44,639 bases of DNA from an uncultured Alphaproteobacteria bacterium (GTDB lineage: Bacteria; Pseudomonadota; Alphaproteobacteria; HIMB59): contig CACABO010000003.1 of the NCBI GenBank assembly GCA_902530745.1, forward strand, positions 117,397 to 162,035, read 5' to 3'. Positions 1 to 9,206 of the stretch are shown here, piece after piece (positions within the stretch are counted from its first letter, which is position 1; each line of letters begins with the position of its first letter). The translations under genes were made by a program, and so were the position numbers. The notes beneath the pieces were generated by a model. It was given only the letters and a program-made list of their open reading frames with translations. It had not been told where the DNA came from and searched no databases.

Positions 1-356
1 GTATTAAAGGTCAACTTCATGTTTGGAGAGAGCAAGGGAAGAGTTCAGGAGTAGTTGAGGGCAACTCAGAGGACGGTTTTCCAGTTATGACTAGTGGAAA
101 CAAAGGAAATTATTTATGTGGATGGCCGGATGACAACTTGTTAAGTGCGATAATGAGAGAACAAATGATATCTGCAGGTTTAAAACCTATAACTCTTCCT
201 CATTATCTTAGAGTTAGAAGAAGAGGTAATTTGTTATTTTTTACAAATTATGGAAAAGAGATTGTTGATATACCAGATTATTTTGAAGGAGATATTTTAT
301 TAGGATCAAAGAAAATGAAACAGGCAGATGTAACTATATTAGAATCTAAAAAATAA
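1..356 (+). CDS. beta-galactosidase, GH42-like, C-terminal end (5' truncated)
   Basis: The reading frame is open from base 3 to a TAA at 354-356, so the window starts inside this gene and about 117 C-terminal residues remain. The tail has the layout I associate with GH42 beta-galactosidases: a DGFPVM/GNYLCGWPD stretch, a short helix, LPHYLRVRRRG, then a beta-rich end with FFTNYG. No catalytic residue lies in the visible part, so family assignment rests on this tail and on context. The rest of the region encodes an alpha-galactosidase, galK, galT, galE and a sugar ABC transporter, which fits an enzyme that releases galactose from beta-galactosides. The internal ATG at base 87 is not taken as the start because conserved-looking sequence precedes it. 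Another GH-A clan enzyme remains possible. Confidence 0.65.
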   Translation, partial: IKGQLHVWREQGKSSGVVEGNSEDGFPVMTSGNKGNYLCGWPDDNLLSAIMREQMISAGLKPITLPHYLRVRRRGNLLFFTNYGKEIVDIPDYFEGDILLGSKKMKQADVTILESKK

Positions 357-359
357 TAA

Positions 360-1091
360 TTACCTAATACTTCTTCCACCATCTACTGGTAAGGTTAGAC
401 CAGTCATAAAAGATGCGGCTTCGCTAGCTAAAAAATAAATAACACTTGCAACATCTTTTGGTTTTCCTATTCTTCCGATAGGATGATTTTCTTGCATTCT
501 TTTTTCGTATTCTTTTAAAGTTAAATCTTTTTTAAAAGAAGCAAGCATTGGGGTATCTATCGCTCCTGGCGCAACTGCATTAACTCTTATATTATGTTTT
601 GTCAAATCAAGAGCTAAAGATGCTGTAAAAGATACCAATGCACTTTTTGATGTTGCATATGCCAACATATTCTTTGCTCCTCTAATGCTGTTAATTGAAG
701 CTAAATTTACAATTGATGATTGCTTACCCTTTTTGAGCAATGGTAAAGCATATTTGCATGCTAAAAATGTACCAGTCACATTATTATTAAAGTGGTATGT
801 CCATTCATTTAAAGGTGTTGTCTCTAAATTTCCGCTTAATCTGACACCTGCACTATTAACAAGCACATCAATTTTTTTATATTTTTTCTTTATAATTGAG
901 GTTAAATTTTTCCAATCTGAGTTATTGGTTATATCTATTTGATGATATTCAATTTTTTTACTTATGATATTTGGCTTTTTTAAGTATGTCCCAATAACTT
1001 TATATCCATTATTATGGAATAATTTACATGTACTTTTTCCAATCCCTGACTCAGCACCAGTAATGAGAACAATTTTCCTCCTTGAATTCAA
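360..1091 (-). CDS. SDR-family NAD(P)-dependent oxidoreductase
   Basis: A 243-residue classical short-chain dehydrogenase/reductase. It has the N-terminal cofactor motif TGAESGIG (residues 11-18), the NSAG motif, the active-site YATSK tyrosine/lysine pair and the C-terminal PVDGG loop. The substrate cannot be read from sequence. A sugar or cyclitol dehydrogenase (for example galactose or inositol type) is suggested only by neighbours. The start is a TTG two bases after the iolD stop, with an AAAGG about 9 bases upstream inside iolD. A strong AAGGAGG also lies inside codons 3-5 of this reading, just before ATT GTT, so a slightly later non-canonical start cannot be excluded. It is probably cotranscribed with iolD. 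Confidence 0.85.
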   Translation of the reverse strand: MNSRRKIVLITGAESGIGKSTCKLFHNNGYKVIGTYLKKPNIISKKIEYHQIDITNNSDWKNLTSIIKKKYKKIDVLVNSAGVRLSGNLETTPLNEWTYHFNNNVTGTFLACKYALPLLKKGKQSSIVNLASINSIRGAKNMLAYATSKSALVSFTASLALDLTKHNIRVNAVAPGAIDTPMLASFKKDLTLKEYEKRMQENHPIGRIGKPKDVASVIYFLASEAASFMTGLTLPVDGGRSIR

Positions 1092-1093
1092 AA

Positions 1094-2938
1094 TTAAACG
1101 CCTTTACGCTGTTTACTCTTACCTGTTTTGAAATCGTCTAGGGCTTTTTGATTATCATCTGTTATTGGATCTTGAAGTGTTGGGCTTTCCCAAAAAGCAG
1201 TTCCCTCTAACCATTCGTAGCCATGAGTTTTTATAGCAATAACATAAGTTTTATCTGAGTCTTTGGCTCTTTTAAAAGCGGCCTCTAACTCTGAAGTTGA
1301 ACTAACTGTCTCAGCATTTGCTCCCATACTTTTGGCGTGATTTTCAAAATCTACAAATTGGAGATTGGTCGCTCTTGCAGCACGAAGATTACAAATATAC
1401 TCCTTACCTCCTTTCGCAAGTTGAAGTCTATTGATAACCATATGTCCACCGTTATCACATACAATGATAATTAGTTTCTGATTGTAAAGAACTGAGCTAT
1501 AAATATCACTATTATTTAGTAAGTAAGATCCGTCGCCAACAAAGACAACTACATCCTGATCGGGTTTAGCCATTTTAATTCCAAGTGCTCCCGATATTTC
1601 ATATCCCATACAACTAAAACCCCATTCAGTTTCGAAAGTATTAAGTTGCTTTGGCTTCCAAACTTGAACCACCTCACCAACAAGCCCTCCTGCAGCAGTA
1701 ACAACAATGTCACTTGAATCTGAATTTCGATAAACTGCTCCCACTGCATGGGCATAGGAGGGTTCTTCTTGATTTGTAGGACCACTTTGTTTTTCAACAT
1801 AAGCATCCCATTCATCTCTTTCTTTAATTGCTCTTTGGTACCAAGTGTTAGGAGCCCTCCAGTCGCCAAGAGCATCTGATATTTGTTGTAAACCAATTTT
1901 AGCGTCACTAATGACGGATGTAGCTAAATGCTTAGTGGTATCGAAGCGAGCTGTATTTACTGAAACTAATTTAAAATTAGGATTTTCAAAATTTGCCCAT
2001 GAACCGGTGGTGAAATCAGCTAATTTTGTACCTATAGCTAAAGCCAAATCAGTGTCTTTGGATAAGCTATTAGAGGAACCCTCACCCAATGCTCCTACAG
2101 CACTTATATAATAGGGGTCATCTCTAGTCATACATCCTATCCCCATTACAGTTGAAGTTACTGGGATATTGTGTTTTTTAGCAAAAATAGATAGCTCTTC
2201 CTCTGCCTCAGAATACAGAACACCCCCTCCTGAGATAATAATTGGTTGTTTAGAATTCATTAATTTTTCAGCTGCCTGCTTAACTTGTCTTGGATCAGGG
2301 TGAACTCTTCTTACCTCATGAATTCTCTCTTCGAAAAATATTTCAGGATAATCAAATGTCTCTCCTTGAACATCTTGTGACATAGCAATGGTAGCAGGAC
2401 CACAATCAGCGGGGTCTAGCATTAGTTGGATTGCTTGTGGGAGAGATGCAAGAATTTGCTCTGGTCTTGTAATTCTATCAAAATATTTTGATACTGATTT
2501 AAAAGAGTCATTTGCTGTTTCTATGGGAGAATTAAAATTCTCAACTTGTTGTAAAACAGGATCAGGGAAGCGACTAGCAAATGTATCTCCTGGTAAAAGC
2601 AATATTGGAAGACGATTGCTCATCGCAACAGCAGCAGCTGTAACCATATTTGTTGCACCTGGTCCTACTGATGAGGTAGCAATAAAAATTTGTTTTCTCC
2701 TCATCGCTCTGGAGTAGCCTATACCCGTTAAAGCCATACTTTGTTCATGATGTCCTCTGTAACCAGGAAGATCAGATTGAAATTCTTCCATTGCTTGACC
2801 TAAGCAAGCAACATTACCATGGCCATATATTGCAAATGCGCCAGGAAATAATGGGAGTTTTTTTCCATCAATAATCGTTTTTTGTGCAATTAAATATTTA
2901 AAAAGTGCATGAGCACAAGACAATTTAATGGTTTTCAT
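1094..2938 (-). CDS. iolD: 3D-(3,5/4)-trihydroxycyclohexane-1,2-dione hydrolase-like ThDP enzyme
   Basis: A 614-residue thiamine-diphosphate enzyme closely resembling IolD, which hydrolytically opens the cyclohexanedione ring in myo-inositol catabolism. The N-terminal PYR domain has the catalytic-type glutamate in GHHEQS (Glu65), and the C-terminal PP domain has GDGSYLLNN (468-476) for Mg-diphosphate binding. An ATG 105 bases upstream is in frame, but the start at 2938 is preferred because GGAGGA lies 4 bases before it and the IolD-like sequence begins there. No other recognisable inositol gene (iolB, iolC, iolE, iolG) lies in the window, so the true substrate may differ from the canonical one. 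It is followed at once by the SDR gene and is divergent from a 2-hydroxyacid dehydrogenase across a 113-base gap. Confidence 0.82.
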   Translation of the reverse strand: MKTIKLSCAHALFKYLIAQKTIIDGKKLPLFPGAFAIYGHGNVACLGQAMEEFQSDLPGYRGHHEQSMALTGIGYSRAMRRKQIFIATSSVGPGATNMVTAAAVAMSNRLPILLLPGDTFASRFPDPVLQQVENFNSPIETANDSFKSVSKYFDRITRPEQILASLPQAIQLMLDPADCGPATIAMSQDVQGETFDYPEIFFEERIHEVRRVHPDPRQVKQAAEKLMNSKQPIIISGGGVLYSEAEEELSIFAKKHNIPVTSTVMGIGCMTRDDPYYISAVGALGEGSSNSLSKDTDLALAIGTKLADFTTGSWANFENPNFKLVSVNTARFDTTKHLATSVISDAKIGLQQISDALGDWRAPNTWYQRAIKERDEWDAYVEKQSGPTNQEEPSYAHAVGAVYRNSDSSDIVVTAAGGLVGEVVQVWKPKQLNTFETEWGFSCMGYEISGALGIKMAKPDQDVVVFVGDGSYLLNNSDIYSSVLYNQKLIIIVCDNGGHMVINRLQLAKGGKEYICNLRAARATNLQFVDFENHAKSMGANAETVSSTSELEAAFKRAKDSDKTYVIAIKTHGYEWLEGTAFWESPTLQDPITDDNQKALDDFKTGKSKQRKGV

Positions 2939-3051
2939 TATTCCTCCAAAAAAAATAACAATTTGAATATTACATGATAGAAAAGTAATTTGAATGAAAA
3001 AACCTTTTAATATTGAAACTTTTTTGAAATAACTTTTAATCAATAGATAAA

Positions 3052-4014
3052 ATGAAAATAGCTATATTAGGTAAAGTTCACTCAAATGGGCTTGAGTTTT
3101 TAAAGAAAAATAAACTAGAGGTCATTGAAATAGAAAATATTGAAAGTCAAAACTTGATAAAAGAATTAAGATTTGTTGATGGAATACTGTTAAGAACAGC
3201 AAAGCTGGAAGAGAAAGTTTTACAACATTGTGAAAATTTAAAAATTATATCAAGACACGGTGTTGGCTATGATAATGTAGATATAAATTATCTTAATAAA
3301 AAGAAAATTGCTCTTTGTATTACTTCTACTTCTAATGCAGCAAGTGTAGCAGAACATGTCTTATCTATGTTTATTTACTTAACAAAAAATCTTTCTCTAT
3401 CAGATAATCTTGTTAAACAAGGTAATTTTGATAAAAGATCTGAACTACCAGACATTTTTGAATTATATAAGAAAAAAATTCTAATTATTGGTTTTGGTAG
3501 AATTGGCAAAGAAGTTGCAAAAAGATGCAAAGGGTTTGATATGGAGGTATATGTGTATGATCCTTTTTTGAATAAAGATTTAATAATAAAAAGTAATTGC
3601 GCGCCTATCGAAAAAAATGAGGGATTAGCTTTGTCTGACTTTGTCAGCATTCACTTACCTTTGAATGAAAAGACAAAAAACTTTATATCTCAAAATGAAT
3701 TAAACCTTATGAAGAAAAACTCTGTACTTGTTAATACTTCAAGAGGAGGAATAGTTAATGAAAATTATTTGTTTCAAGCATTAGAGTCAAAAAAAATTCG
3801 TGCTGCTGGTATGGATGTATTTGTATCGGAGCCCCCTGAGCCTAACCACCCTTTTTTTAGTTTAGATAATATTTTACTAACTCCTCATAATGCGGCATTA
3901 ACTTTAGAGTGTAGAGAGAGGATGTCTCTTGAGGCATCACAGAATATACTTTATTTTTTAAAAAATATGCCAGTACTTAATGAAGATAATTTAGTTAATA
4001 AAGAATTTATTTAA
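3052..4014 (+). CDS. D-2-hydroxyacid dehydrogenase (SerA/phosphoglycerate dehydrogenase-like)
   Basis: A 320-residue NAD-dependent D-2-hydroxyacid dehydrogenase. The nucleotide-binding Rossmann motif is GFGRIG near residue 148. The catalytic trio is visible as Arg in NTSRGG, Glu in SEPPEPNHP and His in LTPHNAAL. The substrate-binding part has SRHGVGYDNVD. It lacks the C-terminal ACT domain of full-length SerA, so it is more likely a catabolic hydroxyacid or sugar-acid dehydrogenase than the serine-pathway enzyme, although that is inference. It reads away from iolD, so the two may share a control region at 2939-3051. Its end faces the lactonase gene with only 2 bases between the stop codons. 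No clear ribosome-binding site precedes the ATG. Confidence 0.82.
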   Translation: MKIAILGKVHSNGLEFLKKNKLEVIEIENIESQNLIKELRFVDGILLRTAKLEEKVLQHCENLKIISRHGVGYDNVDINYLNKKKIALCITSTSNAASVAEHVLSMFIYLTKNLSLSDNLVKQGNFDKRSELPDIFELYKKKILIIGFGRIGKEVAKRCKGFDMEVYVYDPFLNKDLIIKSNCAPIEKNEGLALSDFVSIHLPLNEKTKNFISQNELNLMKKNSVLVNTSRGGIVNENYLFQALESKKIRAAGMDVFVSEPPEPNHPFFSLDNILLTPHNAALTLECRERMSLEASQNILYFLKNMPVLNEDNLVNKEFI

Positions 4015-4016
4015 AA

Positions 4017-4889
4017 TCAAATATCAGATAAAAGTTGCACACGACCTTTAGTGCTTGTTTCAATTTTATGAATATTGCCACCAGCACGATCGTTATCTGG
4101 ATCTGCTCTTAGAGATGTCACATAAAGACTTGATAATTCCGCACCTCCAAATGTAACGCAGGTAGGTGTATTAGTTGGAAGATCAATTTTTTCTAAAATT
4201 GTTTCATTTATTGTATCAATACAAATGACACATTTTCCTCTAACTCTTGCTGACCAATAATTATTTTCAATATCAACAGTAGCACCATCTGGCTCTCCAA
4301 CATTGTTAAAGATCATATTAGAGTCTCGTTTAACGAATGTACTAAAATCTTGAGAATACTCAAATTTTTGTATTAACCCTGTTGGGGTATCAGCAAAGTA
4401 CATTAAATTTTGTTCTTGAGAAAACGCTATTCCATTTGAGACAGTAATGTTTGATAAAAGGTGTGTTAAGGATAAGTCTGGAGCTAGTCTGTAAAGATTG
4501 GCAATAGGCTTTCTGTTTATTTTATCTGGATCCTCGTTATATGTACCAAACACAATACCTCCGTATGGGTCTACTTTTGCATCATTGATACGAGTTTCCT
4601 TTATATTGTTTTCAACGTCACATAATTTTTTAAAAGATGAAAAATCTTGATCAGCAGTAGCAATAAAATTAGGGAAACCGATTATAAAACCATCTTTTTT
4701 TCTAGGCAGAATAAAACCTGCCCTATCCGGTAAATTAAATTCAAAACTTTTATTTTTATCATCAAGTTTAAAAGCTTTTTTTCCTTGTATATCAGTCCAA
4801 ACTAAGCAGTCATATCTTGGGTCCCAAAAACAACTTTCTCCGAGTATATTTTCACATTTCAGTACAGTTGAAACCTGAGCATTATTCAT
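4017..4889 (-). CDS. SMP-30/gluconolactonase family sugar lactonase
   Basis: A 290-residue six-bladed beta-propeller lactonase of the SMP-30/LRE family. The metal-site glutamate is seen near the N-terminus in GESCFWDP, the Asn/Asp region in RINDAKVDPYGG, and the SNGIAFS and PDGATVD blade motifs follow. Family members hydrolyse aldonolactones such as glucono-, galactono- or arabinono-lactone to the free acid. It is the last gene of the galactose operon, one base after galK, so a galactonolactonase role is a reasonable inference: it would act after oxidation of free galactose, beside the Leloir route. No signal peptide is evident, so the enzyme should be cytoplasmic. Confidence 0.8.
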   Translation of the reverse strand: MNNAQVSTVLKCENILGESCFWDPRYDCLVWTDIQGKKAFKLDDKNKSFEFNLPDRAGFILPRKKDGFIIGFPNFIATADQDFSSFKKLCDVENNIKETRINDAKVDPYGGIVFGTYNEDPDKINRKPIANLYRLAPDLSLTHLLSNITVSNGIAFSQEQNLMYFADTPTGLIQKFEYSQDFSTFVKRDSNMIFNNVGEPDGATVDIENNYWSARVRGKCVICIDTINETILEKIDLPTNTPTCVTFGGAELSSLYVTSLRADPDNDRAGGNIHKIETSTKGRVQLLSDI

Positions 4890-4890
4890 C

Positions 4891-5988
4891 TTAATTAATT
4901 ATATTATTTTGCGATATATTAGTAATCAAATATGATTTTGGACAATCATTTAAAATTTTTTCTGTTATATCTTCTCTTTGAATATTAGATGTTAAAATTA
5001 CTGTACAACCACCAAAACCGGCTCCTGTAAGTCTAGCTCCAAGAGCACCATGTGACTGGGCTTTTTTAACTACATAATTTAATTCAGGACTAGAAATTTC
5101 ATAATCTTTATCCATAGAGGAATGACTTTCATTCATTAATTCTCCAAATGCCTGTGCATTATTATTTTTTAAAAATTGAACAGCTTTTTTTACTCGAAAA
5201 TTTTCAGAGATGACATGCCTAGCTCTTTTTAAAATTTTAGGGTCTTTGATTAAATTTAAGTTAGTAATTTCAGCATGACGTAAAGAAGGAATGTTAAGAG
5301 ATCTTGCAGCTATTTCTGTCTCTCTTTTTCTTTCATTATACAAACCTTCTGAAAGTTTACGTGTACTGCCGGAATGAATTACGACAAAAGTATACTCACT
5401 AAAGATAGGTACTATTTCTGAACTCAAATTTTCACAATCCAAGAATAGTGCCTGTCCAAATTTAGCAATCGCTGTAGACATTTGATCCATTATCCCACAA
5501 TAGGTTCCAATAAAATTATGTTCAATCAATTGTCCTATCTGAGCTATTTTGGTTAGAGGTAATTCTATGTTCACCATTTTACATAGGGCCTTTATCAATG
5601 CGATCTCAAGTGCTGCGGATGAGGATAAACCAGAACCTGCAGGAATATCAGATGTCACAGACAAGTTAAGACCTGACATATGATGTCCCTCCTTACCTAA
5701 ATAAAACAAGGCTCCTCTTACAAAATCTATCCAAGATCCATCTGTTTTAGAGTCAAAAAGAGAAGATTTTTTTCCAAAATCATCAGAAATTCCAACAATT
5801 TGTGAGTCTGATCGTGGGCCAATACTAACTTCGATTTTCTGATCAATTAAAGTAGGAAGCACAAAACCGTAGTTATAATCAGTATGTTCTCCAATTAAAT
5901 TTACTCTTCCATGCGCTTGTGCTGAAGAAACTGGTGAACACTGAAAGTTAGTTTGGAATAATTTTAAACTATTCATCAGGCTTTTCAT
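4891..5988 (-). CDS. galK: galactokinase
   Basis: This GHMP-family kinase phosphorylates galactose to galactose-1-phosphate with ATP. The galactokinase signature GRVNLIGEHTDYNYG is near residue 27, the ATP-binding GHMP motif PAGSGLSSSAALE is in the first third, and the C-terminal motif GARLTGAGFGGC is intact. Length (about 365 residues) is normal. The start is uncertain: GTG at 5991, ATG at 5988 and ATG at 5976 are all in frame and all overlap the end of galT, so translation is probably coupled to galT. It sits between galT and the lactonase gene and forms the Leloir pathway with galT and galE. Confidence 0.95.
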   Translation of the reverse strand: MKSLMNSLKLFQTNFQCSPVSSAQAHGRVNLIGEHTDYNYGFVLPTLIDQKIEVSIGPRSDSQIVGISDDFGKKSSLFDSKTDGSWIDFVRGALFYLGKEGHHMSGLNLSVTSDIPAGSGLSSSAALEIALIKALCKMVNIELPLTKIAQIGQLIEHNFIGTYCGIMDQMSTAIAKFGQALFLDCENLSSEIVPIFSEYTFVVIHSGSTRKLSEGLYNERKRETEIAARSLNIPSLRHAEITNLNLIKDPKILKRARHVISENFRVKKAVQFLKNNNAQAFGELMNESHSSMDKDYEISSPELNYVVKKAQSHGALGARLTGAGFGGCTVILTSNIQREDITEKILNDCPKSYLITNISQNNIIN

Positions 5989-7027
5989 CACCCCGCAAAA
6001 TACGAGCTGAGCGCTCTGGAGGAAGGTCTACAAGAAAAAATCCAGCAATCTGTTCAACACCTGCTAAATATTTAAGTTTTGTTTTTGATCTGCGAATTGG
6101 TTGAAAACAAATATGAAGATGATGGAATTTCTCATAACCTTTTGGTGATAGTTGCCATGCCAGTGTATAGGGCATAGGAGAATTAAATATTGCATCTAAT
6201 TTCTTAGAGGACTCAAGAATTAGTTCTGCAAGATCCTGTTGCTCCTTATGTGAAAGTTCAAATAAATGAGATATTTTTCGATATGGAACAACCCAGATCT
6301 CAAAAGGGTATCTTGCCCATCTTGGAACAAAAGATACTGCAGTAGTATTTTTTTTTAAAATTAATTCTTCGGGTATGTCAAATAAATATTTATTTAGTGG
6401 ATTAATTTTTTGAGCGATAGATTGTTTTTTTATTATTTCTGGAATATGTCCGAAACTATAAATTTGTCCATGTGGGTGTTCTAATGTTACACCAATTTCT
6501 TTTCCTTTATTTTCAAATGGTAAAATATATTCAATTTTAGAGTTATTAATTAATTCTTTAGTCCGAAAAGATAATGCTTGAATGATTAATTCAATTCTCT
6601 CCAAAGGTAATTTAGAAAATTCATCGCTGTGATTTGAACTATAAGAGATTACATCACAATTTCCAGTTGCTCTGTCTGTGTTTATTTCTAAGGATGGAAA
6701 TTCAGATCTCTCTAATTGAAGAGAGCTGAATCTATTAGTAAAAATAGCAACTTCATATTGATCAACTGGAATATCTGTGGGATTTTTATTATTTGTCATA
6801 GGACATAGAGGACAATCAAGTGAGTTAGGAAGAAAGGTTCTATTTTGTCTAGTTGTTGAATAACCTACCCATTCAGATCGAGTTGGGTGAAACCGAAGAT
6901 GAGTTTGATTATCTAAAATAGGAGGTAAACCCTTAAAAAACTCATAATTTAACTCATTTTTACTAAATAAAATTAGCTCTTTACCCTCACCTCTATCAAT
7001 TTTTTTTATGAATGGGTCTCTAATCAT
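5969..7027 (-). CDS. galT: galactose-1-phosphate uridylyltransferase
   Basis: A 352-residue GalT, which exchanges UMP between UDP-glucose and galactose-1-phosphate. A CPLC zinc-binding pair lies at residues 72-75, and the active site is HPHGQ at 184-188, where the second histidine is the uridylylated nucleophile. A C-terminal HLHICFQP motif is also present. The ATG overlaps the TGA of the alpha-galactosidase gene as ATGA, and its own end overlaps the galK start, so melA-galT-galK are translationally coupled. Confidence 0.95.
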   Translation of the reverse strand: MIRDPFIKKIDRGEGKELILFSKNELNYEFFKGLPPILDNQTHLRFHPTRSEWVGYSTTRQNRTFLPNSLDCPLCPMTNNKNPTDIPVDQYEVAIFTNRFSSLQLERSEFPSLEINTDRATGNCDVISYSSNHSDEFSKLPLERIELIIQALSFRTKELINNSKIEYILPFENKGKEIGVTLEHPHGQIYSFGHIPEIIKKQSIAQKINPLNKYLFDIPEELILKKNTTAVSFVPRWARYPFEIWVVPYRKISHLFELSHKEQQDLAELILESSKKLDAIFNSPMPYTLAWQLSPKGYEKFHHLHICFQPIRRSKTKLKYLAGVEQIAGFFLVDLPPERSARILRGDEKPDE

Positions 7028-8352
7028 TTAAAGGCTGGTAGCATTGAACCATGAGCATCTATTAGCTCATCAACCATTCTCCATATTTGATCTAAATTGA
7101 GCTCTCCAGCAGTGTGAGGATCGAGCATTGCAGCATAATAAATTGAGTCTTTTTTGCGGGTCTTAAGCGCTTCGACGGTTAATTGTTGAACACTAATATT
7201 TGTTTGAATCAGATTTGCTAAATGAATTGGTAATGGCGGCACAACTTGTGGAACCAACTCATCTTTTTGAACAACACATGGAACCTCAACACAGCTATTG
7301 TTAGGTAAATTGGGTATAAGGTTTGTGTTTAAAACATTACCGTAGATAATATCTTTTTTTCCTGTAGTCATAGATAAAATTACTCTTGATGCATACTCCA
7401 CAGATTTATTATTGTCTATTTTTGGATTACTGAGCATATCTTTTTCTTGTTTATTCCATTCTATAATTTGTTTTTCACATCGACGAATATATTCATTAAT
7501 TGGGATATCAAATTTTCTGATTAAATCTTTTTGGTGATTTTTAATAAACCACGGAGTATACTCAGCAAAATGCTCGGATGACTCAGTAACAAAATAACCA
7601 AGTTTTTTTAATACTTCATATCTCACTTTGTTTGAACAACCATCCCAATTTGCACCAAAATCTCCTGTTTCACCTTTTTGAAAAATTTTAGGATAAAGAT
7701 CCTCTGTTGAACCATTATTCAATTTTTTTGCAAACTTAGTAAAAAAGGACATGTGGTTGATACCAGAACACTCAAACTCAATTTTGTTAAAATCCTCACC
7801 TATGTCCCTAGCTAAATCAGCTACAGTACCTTGAACTGAATGGCAAAGTCCTACATATCTAAGCTCTGGTACGAAATGAGAAAGACTAAGACAATTAATG
7901 GCCATTGGATTTACATATTGAAGCATCATTGCTCTTGGGCACAGCTCTAACATTTCCTCAGCAATTTCAACTAAAACAGGAACTGTTCTTAACCCGCGCA
8001 TAATTCCTCCAATACCTAAGGTGTCTCCGATAGTTTGTTGGAGCCCATATTTAGCAGGAATTTCAAAATCAATCAAAGTTGATGGCTTGTAGCCACCTAC
8101 TTGTATCATTACTATAACAAAATCAGCCTCTTCTAAGGCTTTTTTTCTATCATTTGTTGATTTGATTGATGCTGAAACTTTAAGAGAGGATGCAATCTTA
8201 TCTGCAACTATTTGAGAAGTTTTAAGCCTTGATGAGTCAATATCGTATAAAGTAATTTCAGAAGAATTTAATTCTGACTCAAGTAAAATATCTGTCAAAA
8301 TATTTTTCATAAAAACAGTGCTTCCCGCACCAACAAAAGAAATTTTAGTCAA
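7024..8352 (-). CDS. melA: alpha-galactosidase, glycoside hydrolase family 4
   Basis: A 442-residue GH4 enzyme. This family uses NAD and a divalent metal in an oxidation-elimination mechanism. The N-terminal dinucleotide motif is GAGSTVF (8-14). Metal-site residues appear in CHSVQGT (Cys170, His171) and in GINHMSF (Asn199, His200), a pattern typical of MelA alpha-galactosidases rather than 6-phospho-glycosidases. The start is TTG, supported by AAGGG about 7 bases upstream. It follows the permease gene by 2 bases and overlaps galT by 4. In the operon it would hydrolyse an imported alpha-galactoside in the cytoplasm. GH4 members can change sugar specificity, so alpha-galactose is the best but not the only reading. 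Confidence 0.88.
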   Translation of the reverse strand: MTKISFVGAGSTVFMKNILTDILLESELNSSEITLYDIDSSRLKTSQIVADKIASSLKVSASIKSTNDRKKALEEADFVIVMIQVGGYKPSTLIDFEIPAKYGLQQTIGDTLGIGGIMRGLRTVPVLVEIAEEMLELCPRAMMLQYVNPMAINCLSLSHFVPELRYVGLCHSVQGTVADLARDIGEDFNKIEFECSGINHMSFFTKFAKKLNNGSTEDLYPKIFQKGETGDFGANWDGCSNKVRYEVLKKLGYFVTESSEHFAEYTPWFIKNHQKDLIRKFDIPINEYIRRCEKQIIEWNKQEKDMLSNPKIDNNKSVEYASRVILSMTTGKKDIIYGNVLNTNLIPNLPNNSCVEVPCVVQKDELVPQVVPPLPIHLANLIQTNISVQQLTVEALKTRKKDSIYYAAMLDPHTAGELNLDQIWRMVDELIDAHGSMLPAFK

Positions 8353-8354
8353 AT

Positions 8355-9206
8355 CTATCCCTTACTAGCGCCCAAGGTTAAACCGGATATGAAATGTTTT
8401 TGCATTAAAAAAAACATTATTACAGGTGGTATAGCTGCCATGATAGAACCTGCAGATAAAAGATGATACGCGGATATCCATTGACCATTTAAAGATTTCA
8501 AACCAGCTGTGATAGGCATCGCATGGTGGCCTTGTATCAAAACAGTTGCCCAAAAAAAATCATTCCAAATAAAAGTAAAAATTAATACTGATAGTGCCGC
8601 AATTGCAGGTCTAGTCAATGGAAGAACAATTTTTAAAAATATATTAAATTCCGAAGTGCCATCTATCCTTGCGGCTTCAAATAACTCATTTGGTAAAGCT
8701 TTTATAAAGTTTCTCATAAACAAAGTGCAAAAACCTGTTTGAAATGCAACATGAAATAAAACTAATCCTGTAACTGTATCATACAAGCCCATTTGGTAAG
8801 TTAGGTCTCTTACGGGTATCATTAAAATTTGAAATGGAACAAAATTTCCAGCTATAAATGTAAAAAATATAAACAAGTTTGCCTTAAATCTGTATGAAGC
8901 AAGTGCAAATCCTGTCATGCAACTTAAAGCAACAGCTCCTATCATTGTTGGTATAGTTATTTTAAAACTGTTCATTATATAAGAGAGCATTGGTGTATTT
9001 TGAAAAACATCTTTTAGATTACTAAATAATAAAAATTCACTTGGCACTCCCCATAAATTTCCTTGAGCAATATCTCCCAAGCCTCTAATGGATGTGAGCA
9101 TTATTCCAATTAGTGGTATCAACCATATTAATAGTGAAATAGGTATTAAAACTCTGTAAGAAATTTGATTAATTAATGGTCTTTTTTGAATAGGAATTGG
9201 AAACAT
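8355..9206 (-). CDS. carbohydrate ABC transporter permease, MalG type
   Basis: A 283-residue inner-membrane permease with about six hydrophobic segments. The cytoplasmic EAA loop for ATPase contact is visible as ELFEAARIDGTSEFNIF, with downstream PLTRPAIAAL. It belongs to the CUT1 family that imports di- and oligosaccharides. Its ATG shares one base with the TAA of the MalF-type partner, so the two are coupled. It lies directly before the alpha-galactosidase gene, which points to an alpha-galactoside as cargo. No ATPase gene follows. Confidence 0.9.
   Translation of the reverse strand: MFPIPIQKRPLINQISYRVLIPISLLIWLIPLIGIMLTSIRGLGDIAQGNLWGVPSEFLLFSNLKDVFQNTPMLSYIMNSFKITIPTMIGAVALSCMTGFALASYRFKANLFIFFTFIAGNFVPFQILMIPVRDLTYQMGLYDTVTGLVLFHVAFQTGFCTLFMRNFIKALPNELFEAARIDGTSEFNIFLKIVLPLTRPAIAALSVLIFTFIWNDFFWATVLIQGHHAMPITAGLKSLNGQWISAYHLLSAGSIMAAIPPVIMFFLMQKHFISGLTLGASKG

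Noticed and set aside
360-1091. Naming the SDR gene galactose dehydrogenase
   Set aside because: The family is clear but substrate specificity in SDR proteins cannot be read from these motifs. Only the neighbourhood suggests galactose.
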